Below are positions 37,198-46,972 of a stretch of DNA of 64,000 nucleotides, piece by piece. Under the pieces are notes generated by a model. That model did not search any database. It was given only the letters and a program-made list of their open reading frames with translations, and was not told the origin of the DNA. Source of the DNA: Bordetella genomosp. 4 (GTDB lineage: Bacteria > Pseudomonadota > Gammaproteobacteria > Burkholderiales > Burkholderiaceae_B). The translations under genes were made by a program, and so were the position numbers. The stretch lies in NCBI RefSeq assembly GCF_002261185.1, contig NZ_NEVQ01000012.1:124001-188000 (forward strand), in the 5' to 3' direction. The first letter of the stretch is position 1. Each line of letters starts with the position of its first letter.

Positions 37198-37557
37198 GTG
37201 ACCAAGTCGGAGCTGATCGCCGCATTGGCGGCCCGCTATCCCCAGCTGGCCGCCCGCGACACCGATTACGCGGTCAAGACCATGCTCGACGCAATGGCCC
37301 AGGCGCTCGCCTCGGGTCAGCGCATCGAGATCCGTGGATTTGGCAGCTTTTCGTTGTCGCAGCGCTCACCCCGCATCGGACGCAATCCCAAGTCCGGCGA
37401 GCAGGTGCTGGTGCCTGGTAAACAGGTGCCGCATTTCAAAGCCGGCAAGGAACTGCGCGAGCGGGTTGATCAAGTGACTGACAATGCTGACGCATCATCG
37501 TCTGAGGGTATTTCGGACGATCCTATGCCTACATTGCTTGGCATGCACGTCATGTAG
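37198..37557 (+). CDS. ihfB: integration host factor subunit beta
   Basis: A 119-residue IHF/HU protein that starts with GTG, two bases after the rpsA stop. [16 protein letters not shown], the DNA-arm segment [22 protein letters not shown] and the [12 protein letters not shown] end are standard. About 20-25 residues beyond the usual C-terminus ([20 protein letters not shown]) are extra. It bends DNA as a heterodimer with IhfA. The rpsA-ihfB pairing is conserved. Confidence 0.93.
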   Translation: MTKSELIAALAARYPQLAARDTDYAVKTMLDAMAQALASGQRIEIRGFGSFSLSQRSPRIGRNPKSGEQVLVPGKQVPHFKAGKELRERVDQVTDNADASSSEGISDDPMPTLLGMHVM

Positions 37558-37611
37558 TGTGGTCAGGTGCGCAGCCGTGTCATGTGCCAGGCTGTCCCGA
37601 TAGATATACCG

Positions 37612-37647
37612 AGCCCCTTGAATGTCTTGCGGCATTCAAGGGGCTTT
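37612..37647 (+). terminator. terminator of the supraoperon after ihfB
   Basis: A perfect 13-bp stem AGCCCCTTGAATG / CATTCAAGGGGCT with an 8-base loop is followed by TT. It begins 55 bases after the ihfB stop and marks the end of the long gyrA/serC-to-ihfB transcription unit. Confidence 0.8.
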
Positions 37648-37810
37648 GGCATTCTTAGGGGTATTTACTGAACGCTTCAGGATTGGGCTGTGCCCAGTCT
37701 GCTGTCGTGGGGCGCGGAAATTGCGCTGGCGTGGCGTTTCCCTTGGTACGCACGGACTGAGCCCGCTTCCGCTTACAATTGAAAGTCTTGAATATTCTGG
37801 AGCATGCGCC

Positions 37811-38125
37811 ATGCGCTACCTTATCTGGGCACTGCGATTGCTCGTCTTTATTGCGGTGCTGATGTTCGCGCTGAAGAACACCGGGCCGGTCGCAGTAAAT
37901 TTCTATGCCGACTATGTGGTGCAAGATGTACCGCTTATTGTCGTGATGTTGGTGACCTTTGTCGTGGGCACCGTGTTCGGCCTGTTGCTGACCGTGCCGG
38001 CGGCGATGCGCCGCCGCCGCGAGGCCTTGCGCTTGCGTCGCGAGCTTGAGCGTTTGCAGGCAGCGGCCAACGGGACGACGCCCGAAATCGCGCCCGAGGC
38101 GATTGCTCCCATGTCGCCGCTGTAA
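37811..38125 (+). CDS. lapA: LapA-domain inner membrane protein
   Basis: A 104-residue protein with two transmembrane helices (about 4-22 and 41-63: LIWALRLLVFIAVLMFALK and PLIVVMLVTFVVGTVFGLLL) and a basic coiled C-terminal tail RRRREALRLRRELERLQ. This is the LapA (YciS) pattern. In Escherichia coli LapA works with LapB in LPS assembly control. The ATG at 37811 has GGAG upstream; the frame before it is non-coding. It lies 39 bases before lapB. Confidence 0.88.
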   Translation: MRYLIWALRLLVFIAVLMFALKNTGPVAVNFYADYVVQDVPLIVVMLVTFVVGTVFGLLLTVPAAMRRRREALRLRRELERLQAAANGTTPEIAPEAIAPMSPL

Positions 38126-38164
38126 GCAGCGTCCTTTTCTTCCTCCTGCTACAGAGCTCGACGC

Positions 38165-39394
38165 GTGGACTTCGAACCTTGGTGGTTAATTTTTGTGCCA
38201 GTGCTGTTTGCGCTGGGGTGGTTGGCAGCGCGTTTCGATTTTCGGCAAATGCTGCGCGAAACGCGAACGCTGCCAGATTCCTATTTCAAGGGGCTGAACT
38301 TCCTGCTCAACGAGCAGCCTGATCGCGCCATCGACGCCTTTGTCGAGGTGGCCAAGCTCGATCCCGAAACGACCGAATTGCACTTTGCCCTGGGCAGCCT
38401 GTTTCGCCGCCGGGGCGAGATGGAACGCGCCATTCGTGTGCACCAGAGCCTGCTGAGCCGCTCCGATTTGCCCGAGGCCGAGCGCGAACACGCTCAGCAC
38501 GAGCTGGCGCATGATTTCCTCAAGGCCGGCATGCTGGACCGCGCGGAAAGCGCCTTTGAACAACTGAAAGACACACGTTATGCGTTGCCGGCACTGCGGT
38601 CTCTGATTCGTATCTACGAGTCCGAGCATGACTGGCCGAGGGCGATCGAGGCGGTCAAGACCTTGCAGGGTCTGGTTGACGAGCCCGTCCCGCAAATCGT
38701 GCATTATTACTGCGAGCAGGCCCAGATGGCATTGGCGGCCAAGCCCTTTGACGCCGATGCCGCGCACACTGCCCTGGATGCGGCTGATCACGCTGCCAAA
38801 CAGGCCGGGCAGGGCGAGTCCGCCAGCAAGGCAGCCAAGGTCCGCACAGCCATGCTGCGCGCCCGGCTGGCTCAGCTCGAGGGAGACCTCAAGCGCGAGC
38901 GCATGTATCTGGAATCCATTCTGGCCGATGCGCCCGAATTTGCCGGCCAAGTCGCCGAGCAGCTGCTAGCCAATTACCGCAATGCCGGGCAGGCGGCCGA
39001 GGGGCTGGACGTACTGCAAAAACAGTATGCCCGTTATGCCTCGTTGGATCTGTTCAACGTGGTCTTTCGCGAGTTGCGTGTCCAGCAGGGGGCGGCGCCT
39101 GCCTGGGCCTTTGCCCGGGGCGCGCTGCGGCACCATCCTTCGCTATTGGGGCTGGATCGCTTGCTGGAGGCGGAGCTCAGCAGCACCGACGGCAGCCAGC
39201 AGGATCAAGAACAAGGGCCTGTGCGGGGTGCGGATCTGAGTCTGTTGCGCAGCCTGATCCACAAACACACCCAGCGGTTGGATCGCTACGCCTGCCGCAC
39301 CTGCGGCTTTCAGGCTCGGCGCTATTATTGGCAATGTCCGGGGTGCAATGGGTGGGAGACCTATGCACCACGGCGTTTGGAAGAACTTGAATGA
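38165..39394 (+). CDS. lapB: lipopolysaccharide assembly protein B
   Basis: A 409-residue protein starting with GTG. An N-terminal membrane anchor (WWLIFVPVLFALGWLAARF) is followed by TPR repeats (from FKGLNFLLNEQPDRAIDAFVEVAKLDPETTELHFALG) and a C-terminal rubredoxin-like zinc ribbon with two CxxC pairs (YACRTCGF and QCPGCNGW). LapB (YciM) presents LpxC to the FtsH protease and so limits LPS synthesis. Its stop overlaps the next gene by four bases, tying LPS control to heptose synthesis. Confidence 0.94.
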   Translation: MDFEPWWLIFVPVLFALGWLAARFDFRQMLRETRTLPDSYFKGLNFLLNEQPDRAIDAFVEVAKLDPETTELHFALGSLFRRRGEMERAIRVHQSLLSRSDLPEAEREHAQHELAHDFLKAGMLDRAESAFEQLKDTRYALPALRSLIRIYESEHDWPRAIEAVKTLQGLVDEPVPQIVHYYCEQAQMALAAKPFDADAAHTALDAADHAAKQAGQGESASKAAKVRTAMLRARLAQLEGDLKRERMYLESILADAPEFAGQVAEQLLANYRNAGQAAEGLDVLQKQYARYASLDLFNVVFRELRVQQGAAPAWAFARGALRHHPSLLGLDRLLEAELSSTDGSQQDQEQGPVRGADLSLLRSLIHKHTQRLDRYACRTCGFQARRYYWQCPGCNGWETYAPRRLEELE

Positions 39395-40332
39395 ACGCAT
39401 TTCCCACCGAAGCGATGACGCGCAGCCGTGTGCTGGTTGTGGGCGACGTCATGCTGGACCGCTATTGGTTCGGCGAAGTCGATCGCATTTCTCCTGAGGC
39501 TCCGGTTCCCGTGGTGCGGGTGGCTCGGCGCGAAGACCGTCTAGGCGGCGCGGCTAACGTGGCGCGCAACGTGGTCGCGCTCGGCGGCCAGGCAACCTTG
39601 GTGGGCATCGTTGGAAAAGACGAGGCTGGCGACAGCATTATCAACCTGTCGACACAGGCGGGCATCAATGCCGACCTGTCTGCCGACGCGGAAAATCCCA
39701 CAACCCTCAAAATGCGGGTTCTGGGACGGCAACAGCAATTGTTGCGCGTCGATTTCGAACAGCATCCTGCTAATGCGACGCTGGACGATCTGGATGCGCG
39801 CGTGGCGCGTCATCTCGCGCATCATGATGTGCTGGTCCTGTCCGATTACGCCAAAGGCGCACTCGATCGGGTCGAGGCGCTGATTGCATTGGCGCGCGCG
39901 GCCGGTGTCCCGGTGTTGGTTGATCCCAAGGGCGACGATTACACGCGTTATCGTGGTGCGACGCTGGTCACGCCCAACCGGGCCGAAATGCAACAGGCGG
40001 TAGGGCGCTGGACCACCGAATCTCAACTGACCGAACGCGCGCAGCGATTGCGCGAAGATCTCGATCTCGAGGCTCTGCTGGTGACGCGTTCCGAGCAGGG
40101 TATGACACTTTTTACCGCGGCAGGCCGCGAACATGTCGACGCCCAGGCACACGAGGTGTTCGACGTGTCTGGCGCAGGCGATACCGTGCTGGCGACCTTG
40201 GCGGCGATGCGCGCGATTGGCCAGCCCTGGGAACAAGCCATGGCGTGGGCCAACCGTGCCGGCGGCATCGTCGTGGGCAAACTGGGGACGTCCGTCGTCA
40301 CCGCCGCAGAACTCGCAGGAGCATCCTCATGA
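39391..40332 (+). CDS. rfaE1: D-glycero-beta-D-manno-heptose-7-phosphate kinase
   Basis: A 313-residue PfkB-family kinase: [26 protein letters not shown] near the start, the [15 protein letters not shown] motif, and the C-terminal anion hole [11 protein letters not shown] with the catalytic Asp. It has only the kinase domain, without the adenylyltransferase half found in fused HldE proteins, so a separate HldC-type enzyme must be elsewhere. It overlaps lapB upstream and rfaD downstream (ATGA). Confidence 0.93.
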   Translation: MNAFPTEAMTRSRVLVVGDVMLDRYWFGEVDRISPEAPVPVVRVARREDRLGGAANVARNVVALGGQATLVGIVGKDEAGDSIINLSTQAGINADLSADAENPTTLKMRVLGRQQQLLRVDFEQHPANATLDDLDARVARHLAHHDVLVLSDYAKGALDRVEALIALARAAGVPVLVDPKGDDYTRYRGATLVTPNRAEMQQAVGRWTTESQLTERAQRLREDLDLEALLVTRSEQGMTLFTAAGREHVDAQAHEVFDVSGAGDTVLATLAAMRAIGQPWEQAMAWANRAGGIVVGKLGTSVVTAAELAGASS

Positions 40333-41321
40333 TTGTCGTTACAGGCGCCGCCGGTTTCATCGGCAACAATCTCGTACGTGGCCTGAATCGGCGCGGTATT
40401 ACGGACATTATCGCGGTCGATGATCTGACCGAAGGCGACAAATTCCTGAATCTGGTCGACCTGCAGATTGCAGACTATCTGGATAAGGACGAGTTTCGCC
40501 GTCGCGTACTCGCAGGCTCTTTGCCGCCCTTGCAGGCCGTCTTGCACCAAGGGGCATGCTCGGACACTACCGAGCGCAACGGGCGGTACATGATGGATAA
40601 CAACTACCGGGTCACGCTGGAGCTCTTTGAGTATTGTCAGGCTCAACGCGTGCCGTTCCTGTATGCGTCCTCCGCGGCGGTCTATGGCGGCTCATCGGTA
40701 TATGTGGAGGATCCGGCCAACGAACGTCCGTTGAATGTTTACGGTTACTCCAAGCTGTTGTTCGACCAGGTGCTGCGCAAGCGCATGCCTTCGTTGACTG
40801 CGCAGGTCGTGGGCCTGCGCTATTTCAACGTCTACGGTCCGCATGAACAACACAAAGGCCGTATGGCGTCGGTGGCCTTTCACAACATGAATCAATTCCT
40901 GGCCGAGGGGCACGTCCGTTTGTTCGCGGGCTGGGATGGTTATGAAGACGGCGGCCAGAGCCGTGATTTCATCTCGGTGGACGATGTCGTCGCGGTCAAT
41001 CTGCATTTTCTGGATCATCCGGAAACGTCGGGTATCTTTAACTGCGGAACAGGGCGCGCGCAGCCGTTCAATGACGTGGCGGCTGCGGTCGTCAATGCCT
41101 TGCGCGCCGAGCGCGGAGAGGCGCCTTTGCCACTGGAAAAACTGGTCGAGCAGGGACTGTTGCGCTATATCCCGTTCCCCGACGATCTCAAAGGCCGTTA
41201 TCAAAGCTATACGCGCGCGGATGCGACGCAGCTGCGCGCCGCGGGCTTTACGGCACCGATGCGGGATGTGCAAACGGGCGTGGCCGAGTACGTGAAATAT
41301 TGGCGCGCACGTCAGGCGTAG
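40329..41321 (+). CDS. rfaD: ADP-L-glycero-D-manno-heptose 6-epimerase
   Basis: A 330-residue short-chain epimerase. The NADP-binding motif [20 protein letters not shown] is at the very start, with [10 protein letters not shown] and the active-site [10 protein letters not shown] (Tyr/Lys), and [19 protein letters not shown]. It makes the heptose donor of the LPS inner core. The ATG at 40329 overlaps the kinase stop; the longer frame upstream is the shadow of that gene. Confidence 0.95.
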   Translation: MIVVTGAAGFIGNNLVRGLNRRGITDIIAVDDLTEGDKFLNLVDLQIADYLDKDEFRRRVLAGSLPPLQAVLHQGACSDTTERNGRYMMDNNYRVTLELFEYCQAQRVPFLYASSAAVYGGSSVYVEDPANERPLNVYGYSKLLFDQVLRKRMPSLTAQVVGLRYFNVYGPHEQHKGRMASVAFHNMNQFLAEGHVRLFAGWDGYEDGGQSRDFISVDDVVAVNLHFLDHPETSGIFNCGTGRAQPFNDVAAAVVNALRAERGEAPLPLEKLVEQGLLRYIPFPDDLKGRYQSYTRADATQLRAAGFTAPMRDVQTGVAEYVKYWRARQA

Positions 41322-41372
41322 CCATTCCTCGTACGTAGTTTCCGAGGGTGATTTTTCCATTCACTCTCCGAC

Positions 41373-41933
41373 TTGGCGGGGCTTGCAATGGGCATCATGA
41401 GTGGGCTGGCGGACGGTTCGTCCTGCCGTTTGATACGGAGCCTGACCTTGAATCCTTTTTTGCATGTCCCCGTTGCTATACCGACGCAACCCCTGTCTTA
41501 TTCTGTTCTGCGTCGCCCCGTGCGGCGGCTATTTGCGGGGCGTTCTCGCCCTGGCGCCGACAGCCCGCCGGTGGTACGTCGGCGTTGGGCGCGTGCGCTC
41601 GGCCGTGTTGCACTCGCGGGCGGCTTGGCGCTGATTGCGATGCCTGCCCACGCCTTGGACGCGAACATGGCTACTGTCGAGCAACTCGAGGCGATCAATG
41701 GCGTCGGCCCGCGTACCGCCAGGATCATCGTACAAGAGCGTGAGCGCGCCGGCCTTTTCGAGTCGCTAGAGGACCTGTCTGATCGCGTGCGCGGTATCGG
41801 GCGCAAACGTCTGGGGCGATTGCGCGCCGCCGGGTTGACCGTTGGCGCAGGTGTGACTGTGCTCGGCCCCAACTCGATTGCGATGCCGCAGTTTGCGCCC
41901 TCGCTGCCCCAGGCGACGCCTATCGCGCCATAG
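41373..41933 (+). CDS. ComEA-like helix-hairpin-helix protein
   Basis: The conserved part is a signal-like helix (ALGRVALAGGLALIAMPAHALDA) followed by one helix-hairpin-helix pair: NMATVEQLEAINGVGPRTARIIVQERERAGLFESLEDLSDRVRGIG. This resembles the single-domain ComEA proteins that bind DNA in the periplasm. A Pro-rich tail ends the protein. Length is 186 residues from 41373, but the true start is uncertain: an ATG at 41388 or a TTG at 41449 with a good GGAG-like site are alternatives. Position next to cysM is common in Bordetella-type genomes. No other competence gene is seen here. Confidence 0.75.
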   Translation: MAGLAMGIMSGLADGSSCRLIRSLTLNPFLHVPVAIPTQPLSYSVLRRPVRRLFAGRSRPGADSPPVVRRRWARALGRVALAGGLALIAMPAHALDANMATVEQLEAINGVGPRTARIIVQERERAGLFESLEDLSDRVRGIGRKRLGRLRAAGLTVGAGVTVLGPNSIAMPQFAPSLPQATPIAP

Positions 41934-41997
41934 GGTGTCCCTGGCGCCGTCTCGGCTTTATCCCCGCAGTCAGGGATCCGGCGGTATGATCGATTGC

Positions 41998-42921
41998 ATG
42001 GCTACTTTCTCATATCCCACAATCGCACAAACCGTCGGCAATACGCCGCTGGTTCGTTTGCAGCGTATCCCCAGCGCGGCCGCTCAGGCACGAGGCAACG
42101 TCGTCCTGGCCAAACTGGAAGGCAATAATCCCGCAGGCTCGGTCAAAGACCGCCCGGCGCTTTCCATGATTTTGCGCGCCGAAGAGCGCGGTGAAATCAA
42201 GCCGGGCGATACGCTGATCGAGGCGACCAGCGGCAATACCGGTATTGCGCTGGCAATGACCGCGGCCATGCGCGGCTATCGCATGGTCTTGATCATGCCG
42301 GACAATCTGTCGGTGGAGCGTCGCGCGGCCATGGCCGCCTACGGTGCCGAACTGATTTTGACCCCCGCCAACAAGGGCGGCATGGAATATGCGCGAGACC
42401 TGGCCATGTCCATGCAAGACGAAGGCAAAGGCAAGGTCCTCGATCAGTTTGCCAACCCCGATAACCCCCGAGCTCACATCGAAGGCACAGGTCCCGAAAT
42501 CTGGAACCAGACCGAAGGGCGTGTGACGCACTTTGTCAGCGCGATGGGCACCACTGGCACCATCATGGGTGTCTCGACCTACCTGAAATCCCAGAATCCC
42601 GAGGTGCAAGTCGTAGGCGCGCAGCCCGCCGAGGGTTCCCAGATTCCGGGTATTCGCAAATGGCCCGAGGCCTATATGCCCGCGATTTTCGACCGCAAAC
42701 TGGTCGATGCGTATGAGTCCATCGAGCAATCCGAGGCGGAAACCATGGCGCGCCGACTGGCTGCCGAGGAAGGCATTTTCGGTGGTATCTCGTCGGCAGG
42801 CGCGCTGGTGGCGGCATTACGCGTGTCTGAGCGTGTCGAGAACGCCACTATCGTGTTCATCGTCTGTGACCGCGGCGACCGGTATCTGTCTACGGGTGTG
42901 TTTAACGAGAAATCTGCCTGA
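41998..42921 (+). CDS. cysM: cysteine synthase B
   Basis: A 307-residue PLP enzyme with the CysM opening TIAQTVGNTPLVRLQRI, the PLP-lysine motif EGNNPAGSVKDRPA (Lys50), the substrate loop ATSGNTGIALAM, and the phosphate loop SAMGTTGTIMG. It makes cysteine from O-acetylserine and sulfide or thiosulfate. The ATG at 41998 is canonical; an in-frame ATG at 41986 is possible. It ends at a strong shared terminator. Confidence 0.95.
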   Translation: MATFSYPTIAQTVGNTPLVRLQRIPSAAAQARGNVVLAKLEGNNPAGSVKDRPALSMILRAEERGEIKPGDTLIEATSGNTGIALAMTAAMRGYRMVLIMPDNLSVERRAAMAAYGAELILTPANKGGMEYARDLAMSMQDEGKGKVLDQFANPDNPRAHIEGTGPEIWNQTEGRVTHFVSAMGTTGTIMGVSTYLKSQNPEVQVVGAQPAEGSQIPGIRKWPEAYMPAIFDRKLVDAYESIEQSEAETMARRLAAEEGIFGGISSAGALVAALRVSERVENATIVFIVCDRGDRYLSTGVFNEKSA

Positions 42922-42981
42922 TCCTGCCTTTTCGCTGGTTGCCCGAGGCGAAAAACCGCGGGGACAGCAAGCTAAAGGCAC

Positions 42982-43014
42982 AAAACAGGAGGGCGGGAAC
43001 CGCCCTCCTGTTTT
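42982..43014. terminator. perfect bidirectional terminator between cysM and mltB
   Basis: A 15-bp perfect stem AAAACAGGAGGGCGG / CCGCCCTCCTGTTTT with a GAA loop, so a T-run follows the GC stem on both strands. It lies between two convergent stop codons (42921 and 43057). Confidence 0.93.
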
Positions 43015-43056
43015 CATCGGGCAATCGAGGTCGCTGCGAGCCCCTGTCGCGGTGTC

Positions 43057-44193
43057 TTAGCGCCCCATGCGCGTTTCCAGCTCGGCCGCCAAGTCGGCGA
43101 CGGCCGTCGCATAGAAATAGCTGCGGTTGTACTGCGTCAATGCAAAAAAGTTCGGCGTTGCTGTGCGGTACTGCACCGTACCCCGTGCTTCTTCGACCAG
43201 GTCTACGACGCCGAGAGGGCGGTCCTGCCAGCTTTCGGTGCTGGCTCCCGCAGACACACGGGCGCCGGCAGCCTGCAGGGTGCGCCAGGTTTGCGTGGGA
43301 GTGAGCCCGCCCGTGGCCAGAGCGGACGGGTCGGCCGGTAATAGCACCGGGGCAAAAACGGGCAGTCCGCGCAGCCATCCGTGCTCGACCAGGAAATTGC
43401 CGACCGACATGACAGCGTCGTTCACGCTGCTGTTCAACCTGATATGTCCATCGCCATCGCCATCGACGGCGTAACGCATGATGCTGCCAGGCATGAACTG
43501 CGGCATACCTATCGCGCCGGCGTACGAGCCTTTGGCATTCATATCGAGCTTGTCCTGTAGCGACAAGGTAATGAAATCGGCCAGCTGCCCACGGAACATC
43601 TCGGCCCGCTCCGGCTTGTTCGGGTCGGGGTAATCAAAGGCCAGCGTGGTGAGCGCATCCAGGACACTGAAGCTGCCCATGTTGCGGCTGTACAGCGTTT
43701 CCACGCCGATGATGGATACGATGATCGAGGCGGGTACGCCATAGCGTTGTGCCGCTTGGTTCAGCAGTGCCTGGTTTTCCTGCCAGAACTCCACGCCCCA
43801 TTTGATGCGTTTGGGCTCGACAAACCGCGCACGATAGGTATTCCAGCTGCGCCATATTTTCCGCCCGGGCGGAGACGGGGCGATCAAGCGTGCCACCGTC
43901 GCGTTGTAGCGGGCCTCGGTCAAGGCCTGTTCGATAGGCGCCAAGGGCAAATTACGTTCGGCTGCCAAGCGTTCTGCAAAGGCCTTGACTTCGGGCCGCA
44001 ACGTTCCTTTGGCGGTGAGAGCCGCTGGGGGCTCGCCTGTCGGCTGGGCGGGGCCTATGCGTATAGGCGTGACGCCTGCTGGAGCCTTAGGGGGAGTCTG
44101 GGCTTGGGACGAGCCCGAGGGCGCGGTGTTTGCACAACCCGCCAATACCAGGAATACCGTGCCGATTTGCACGAAACGCCGACAGATGAACAT
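43057..44193 (-). CDS. mltB: membrane-bound lytic murein transglycosylase B
   Basis: A 378-residue lipoprotein. The lipobox LAGC gives Cys20; a Pro/Ala-rich linker follows, then the MltB catalytic domain with the catalytic Glu in IGVETLYSRNMGSFSVLDAL, DYPDPNKPERAEMFRGQLADFI, and YAGAIGMPQFMPGSIMRYAVDGDGDGHI. It cleaves peptidoglycan with formation of 1,6-anhydro ends. The ATG at 44193 has AAGGA upstream, and this ribosome site overlaps the ATG of the divergent deacetylase gene ten bases away. Confidence 0.93.
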   Translation of the reverse strand: MFICRRFVQIGTVFLVLAGCANTAPSGSSQAQTPPKAPAGVTPIRIGPAQPTGEPPAALTAKGTLRPEVKAFAERLAAERNLPLAPIEQALTEARYNATVARLIAPSPPGRKIWRSWNTYRARFVEPKRIKWGVEFWQENQALLNQAAQRYGVPASIIVSIIGVETLYSRNMGSFSVLDALTTLAFDYPDPNKPERAEMFRGQLADFITLSLQDKLDMNAKGSYAGAIGMPQFMPGSIMRYAVDGDGDGHIRLNSSVNDAVMSVGNFLVEHGWLRGLPVFAPVLLPADPSALATGGLTPTQTWRTLQAAGARVSAGASTESWQDRPLGVVDLVEEARGTVQYRTATPNFFALTQYNRSYFYATAVADLAAELETRMGR

Positions 44194-44203
44194 AATCTTC
44201 CTT

Positions 44204-45127
44204 ATGGAGACCATGTATCTTACCCATCCGCTGTGCAAACTGCATGAAATGGGCAGTTGGCACCCCGAATGCCCAGAGAGGCTGGATGCTATCGCCGACC
44301 AACTATTGGTCAGCGGGTTGGCGCCATTTCTGGCGGAGCAGCAAGCCCCTGCGGCGACGCGCGAGGCGATTTTGCGTGCGCATTCCGAAGGGCACCTGGA
44401 TGGCCTGCGGTCGCGCTCACCTGCCGAAAGCTATAACGCGATCGATCCCGACACGTTGATGAACCCGTACACCTACGAGGCGGCACTGCATGCCGCAGGG
44501 GCAGGCGTTGCGGCGGTGGACGCGGTAATGCAAGGGCAGGCGGCTAATGCTTTTTGTTCGGTGCGTCCGCCGGGTCACCATGCCCGTCCAGATGTGGCGA
44601 TGGGGTTCTGCTTTCTGAACAATATCGCGATCGCTGCGCAGCACGCCATGCACGTATACGGCGTACAGCGGCTGGCCATCATTGATTTCGACGTCCATCA
44701 CGGCAACGGCACTGAGGAGATGTTTGCGGGTGACGAACGGGTATTGATGTGCAGCTTTTTCCAGCACCCGTTTTTCCCTCATAGCGGGACCGAGCGCCCG
44801 GCCGCCAATATGGTCAACGTTCCGGTTCCTGCCTATACTGGGGGCGCGGCTGTACGTGAGTTGGTGCAGGACGCCTGGTTGCCTCGCCTGGAGGCACATG
44901 CGCCAGAGTTGATTTTGATTTCCGCGGGGTTTGATGCCCACCGCGAGGACGATATGGGCCAGATGGCGCTGGTCGAAGCCGATTACAGTTGGATGACCGA
45001 GCAGATCATGCAGGTGGCTGACCGTCATGCGCAAGGCCGCATCGTCAGCATGCTGGAAGGCGGTTACAACTTGTCAGCGCTGGCGCGCAGCGTAGTCGCT
45101 CATCTACGGGCTCTCACAAAGTTGTAG
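44204..45127 (+). CDS. histone deacetylase-family hydrolase (acetylpolyamine/acetoin type)
   Basis: A 307-residue arginase/deacetylase-fold protein. Zinc-site motifs are clear: [12 protein letters not shown] (two His), [12 protein letters not shown] (Asp and His), and [13 protein letters not shown] (second Asp), followed by EGGYNLSAL. Bacterial members deacetylate polyamines or small amides. The start is ATG 44204 or ATG 44213 (MYLTHP). Only ten bases separate 44204 from the divergent mltB ATG. It is followed by a small dyad and then etfBA. Confidence 0.9.
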   Translation: METMYLTHPLCKLHEMGSWHPECPERLDAIADQLLVSGLAPFLAEQQAPAATREAILRAHSEGHLDGLRSRSPAESYNAIDPDTLMNPYTYEAALHAAGAGVAAVDAVMQGQAANAFCSVRPPGHHARPDVAMGFCFLNNIAIAAQHAMHVYGVQRLAIIDFDVHHGNGTEEMFAGDERVLMCSFFQHPFFPHSGTERPAANMVNVPVPAYTGGAAVRELVQDAWLPRLEAHAPELILISAGFDAHREDDMGQMALVEADYSWMTEQIMQVADRHAQGRIVSMLEGGYNLSALARSVVAHLRALTKL

Positions 45128-45150
45128 AATCAACGAATTGTGCAATGCGG

Positions 45151-45168
45151 GACCGGCGATAGCCGGTC
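45151..45168 (+). repeat. dyad between the deacetylase gene and etfB
   Basis: A perfect 7-bp inverted repeat GACCGGC / GCCGGTC with loop GATA lies 30 bases upstream of the etfB ATG, followed by TATTATT. It could be a weak terminator of the upstream gene or an operator/leader hairpin of etfBA. Confidence 0.45.
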
Positions 45169-45197
45169 TATTATTCTTAAGCTTAGGAGGCTGCTGG

Positions 45198-45947
45198 ATG
45201 AAGGTGCTGGTACCTGTAAAGCGCGTTGTTGACTATAACGTCAAGGTACGCGTGAAATCGGATCAAACGGGCGTGGATATCGCGAACGTGAAGATGTCCA
45301 TGAACCCCTTTGACGAAATCGCCGTCGAAGAAGCCACGCGCTTGAAGGAAAAGGGCGGCGCCACCGAGGTGATCGCCGTTTCTTGCGGCGTTGCGCAATG
45401 CCAGGAAACCCTGCGCACGGCAATGGCCATCGGCGCCGACCGAGGCATCCTGGTGCAGACCGACGCCGAACTCCAGCCGCTGGCCGTGGCCAAGCTGCTC
45501 AAGGGCCTGGTCGAAAAAGAACAACCGCAGCTGGTCATCCTGGGCAAGCAAGCCATTGACGACGACGCCAACCAGACCGGCCAGATGCTGGCTGCGTTGC
45601 TGGACTGGCCGCAAGCCACTTTCGCCAGCAAGGTCGAAGTCGCAGGCGACAGCGTCACGGTGACCCGCGAAGTCGACGGTGGCCTGGAGACGGTCAAGCT
45701 CTCGCTGCCGGCCATCATCACGACCGACCTGCGCCTGAACGAGCCGCGTTACGTCACGCTGCCCAACATCATGAAGGCCAAGAAAAAACCGCTGGACACC
45801 GTCACCCCTGAGGATCTGGGTGTCGATGCGGCGCCTCGCCTGAAGACCTTGAAAGTCACCGAGCCGCCTGCCCGCAAGGCTGGTATCAAGGTGGCCGACG
45901 TGGCTGCGTTGGTCGACAAACTCAAGAACGAAGCGAAGGTGCTCTAA
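45198..45947 (+). CDS. etfB: electron transfer flavoprotein subunit beta
   Basis: A 249-residue Etf[21 protein letters not shown] starts the protein; [43 protein letters not shown] and the signature [44 protein letters not shown]-type region (split here in parts) identify it. With EtfA it passes electrons from acyl-CoA dehydrogenases to ubiquinone. A strong TAGGAGG precedes the ATG at 45198. Codon use is highly biased. EtfA starts one base after the stop. Confidence 0.95.
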   Translation: MKVLVPVKRVVDYNVKVRVKSDQTGVDIANVKMSMNPFDEIAVEEATRLKEKGGATEVIAVSCGVAQCQETLRTAMAIGADRGILVQTDAELQPLAVAKLLKGLVEKEQPQLVILGKQAIDDDANQTGQMLAALLDWPQATFASKVEVAGDSVTVTREVDGGLETVKLSLPAIITTDLRLNEPRYVTLPNIMKAKKKPLDTVTPEDLGVDAAPRLKTLKVTEPPARKAGIKVADVAALVDKLKNEAKVL

Positions 45948-45948
45948 G

Positions 45949-46878
45949 ATGACGACGCTGGTTATTGCCGAACACGACAACGCCCAACTGAAGGGCGCTA
46001 CCCTGAATACCATTGCTGCTGCTGCCAAGCTGGGCGGCGACGTCCACGTGCTGGTCGCCGGCAGCAACGCGAAAGCCGTTGCTGATCAAGCCGCGCAAGC
46101 TGCTGGCGTGGCGAAAGTCCTGCTGGCCGATGCGCCGCAACTGGCCGACGGCCTGGCGGAAAACCTGGCTGCCCAAGTCCTGGCCGTGGCGTCGAACTAC
46201 AGCCACATCTTGTTCCCGGCTACCGCCTCGGGCAAGAACGTCGCTCCGCGCGTGGCTGCAAAGCTCGACGTGGCACAGGTCTCCGACATCATCGGTGTCG
46301 AGTCTGCCGATACCTTCCAACGCCCGATCTACGCCGGTAACGCCATCGCTACGGTGCAATCGAGCGACGCCGTGAAGGTCATCACTGTCCGTACGACGGG
46401 TTTCGACGCGGTCGCCGCCACCGGCGGTTCGGGTGCCGTGGAAACGATCGAAGCCGTTGCCGATTCGGGCAAGTCCTCGTTCGTGGGCCGCGAAGTCGCC
46501 AAGAGCGACCGTCCTGAGCTGGCCGGCGCTCGCGTGGTCGTCTCCGGTGGCCGCGGTCTGGGCAGCGCTGAAAACTTCAAGATCCTCGATCCGCTGGCCG
46601 ACAAGCTCGGCGCTGCGCTGGGTGCCTCGCGTGCCGCCGTTGACGCGGGTTACGCGCCCAACGACTGGCAGGTTGGCCAGACCGGCAAGATCGTGGCTCC
46701 GCAGCTGTACGTGGCCGTCGGTATCTCGGGCGCCATCCAGCATTTGGCTGGCATGAAGGACTCCAAGGTCATCGTCGCCATCAACAAAGACCCCGAAGCG
46801 CCAATCTTCGGCGTGGCCGATTACGGCCTGGTCGGTGACTTGTTCACGGTTGTTCCCGAGTTGGCTAACGCGCTGTAA
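45949..46878 (+). CDS. etfA: electron transfer flavoprotein subunit alpha
   Basis: A 309-residue EtfA with [19 protein letters not shown] at the start and the FAD-binding C-terminal domain: [58 protein letters not shown] and [14 protein letters not shown]. It forms the ETF heterodimer with EtfB and is needed by the acyl-CoA dehydrogenase encoded at 51029, among others. It closes the operon before a strong terminator. Confidence 0.96.
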   Translation: MTTLVIAEHDNAQLKGATLNTIAAAAKLGGDVHVLVAGSNAKAVADQAAQAAGVAKVLLADAPQLADGLAENLAAQVLAVASNYSHILFPATASGKNVAPRVAAKLDVAQVSDIIGVESADTFQRPIYAGNAIATVQSSDAVKVITVRTTGFDAVAATGGSGAVETIEAVADSGKSSFVGREVAKSDRPELAGARVVVSGGRGLGSAENFKILDPLADKLGAALGASRAAVDAGYAPNDWQVGQTGKIVAPQLYVAVGISGAIQHLAGMKDSKVIVAINKDPEAPIFGVADYGLVGDLFTVVPELANAL

Positions 46879-46899
46879 ATAACCGCAGTGCGCCAGACG

Positions 46900-46939
46900 G
46901 GCGTGCAGAACTGGGCTTCCAGTTTTGCACGCCTTTTTT
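46900..46939 (+). terminator. rho-independent terminator of etfBA
   Basis: A 15-bp stem GGCGTGCAGAACTGG / CCAGTTTTGCACGCC (one G-T pair), loop GCTT, followed by six T. It lies 22 bases after the etfA stop and is one of the strongest terminators in the window. Confidence 0.93.
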
Positions 46940-46972
46940 GTCTGGAGCTTTCCCATGACAAAAAGCGCCTAC

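Noticed and set aside
35483-37225. 580-codon open frame on the strand opposite rpsA
   Set aside because: It is the antisense shadow of the strongly codon-biased rpsA; its composition (His/Asp/Val-rich) has no homology pattern and no ribosome site.
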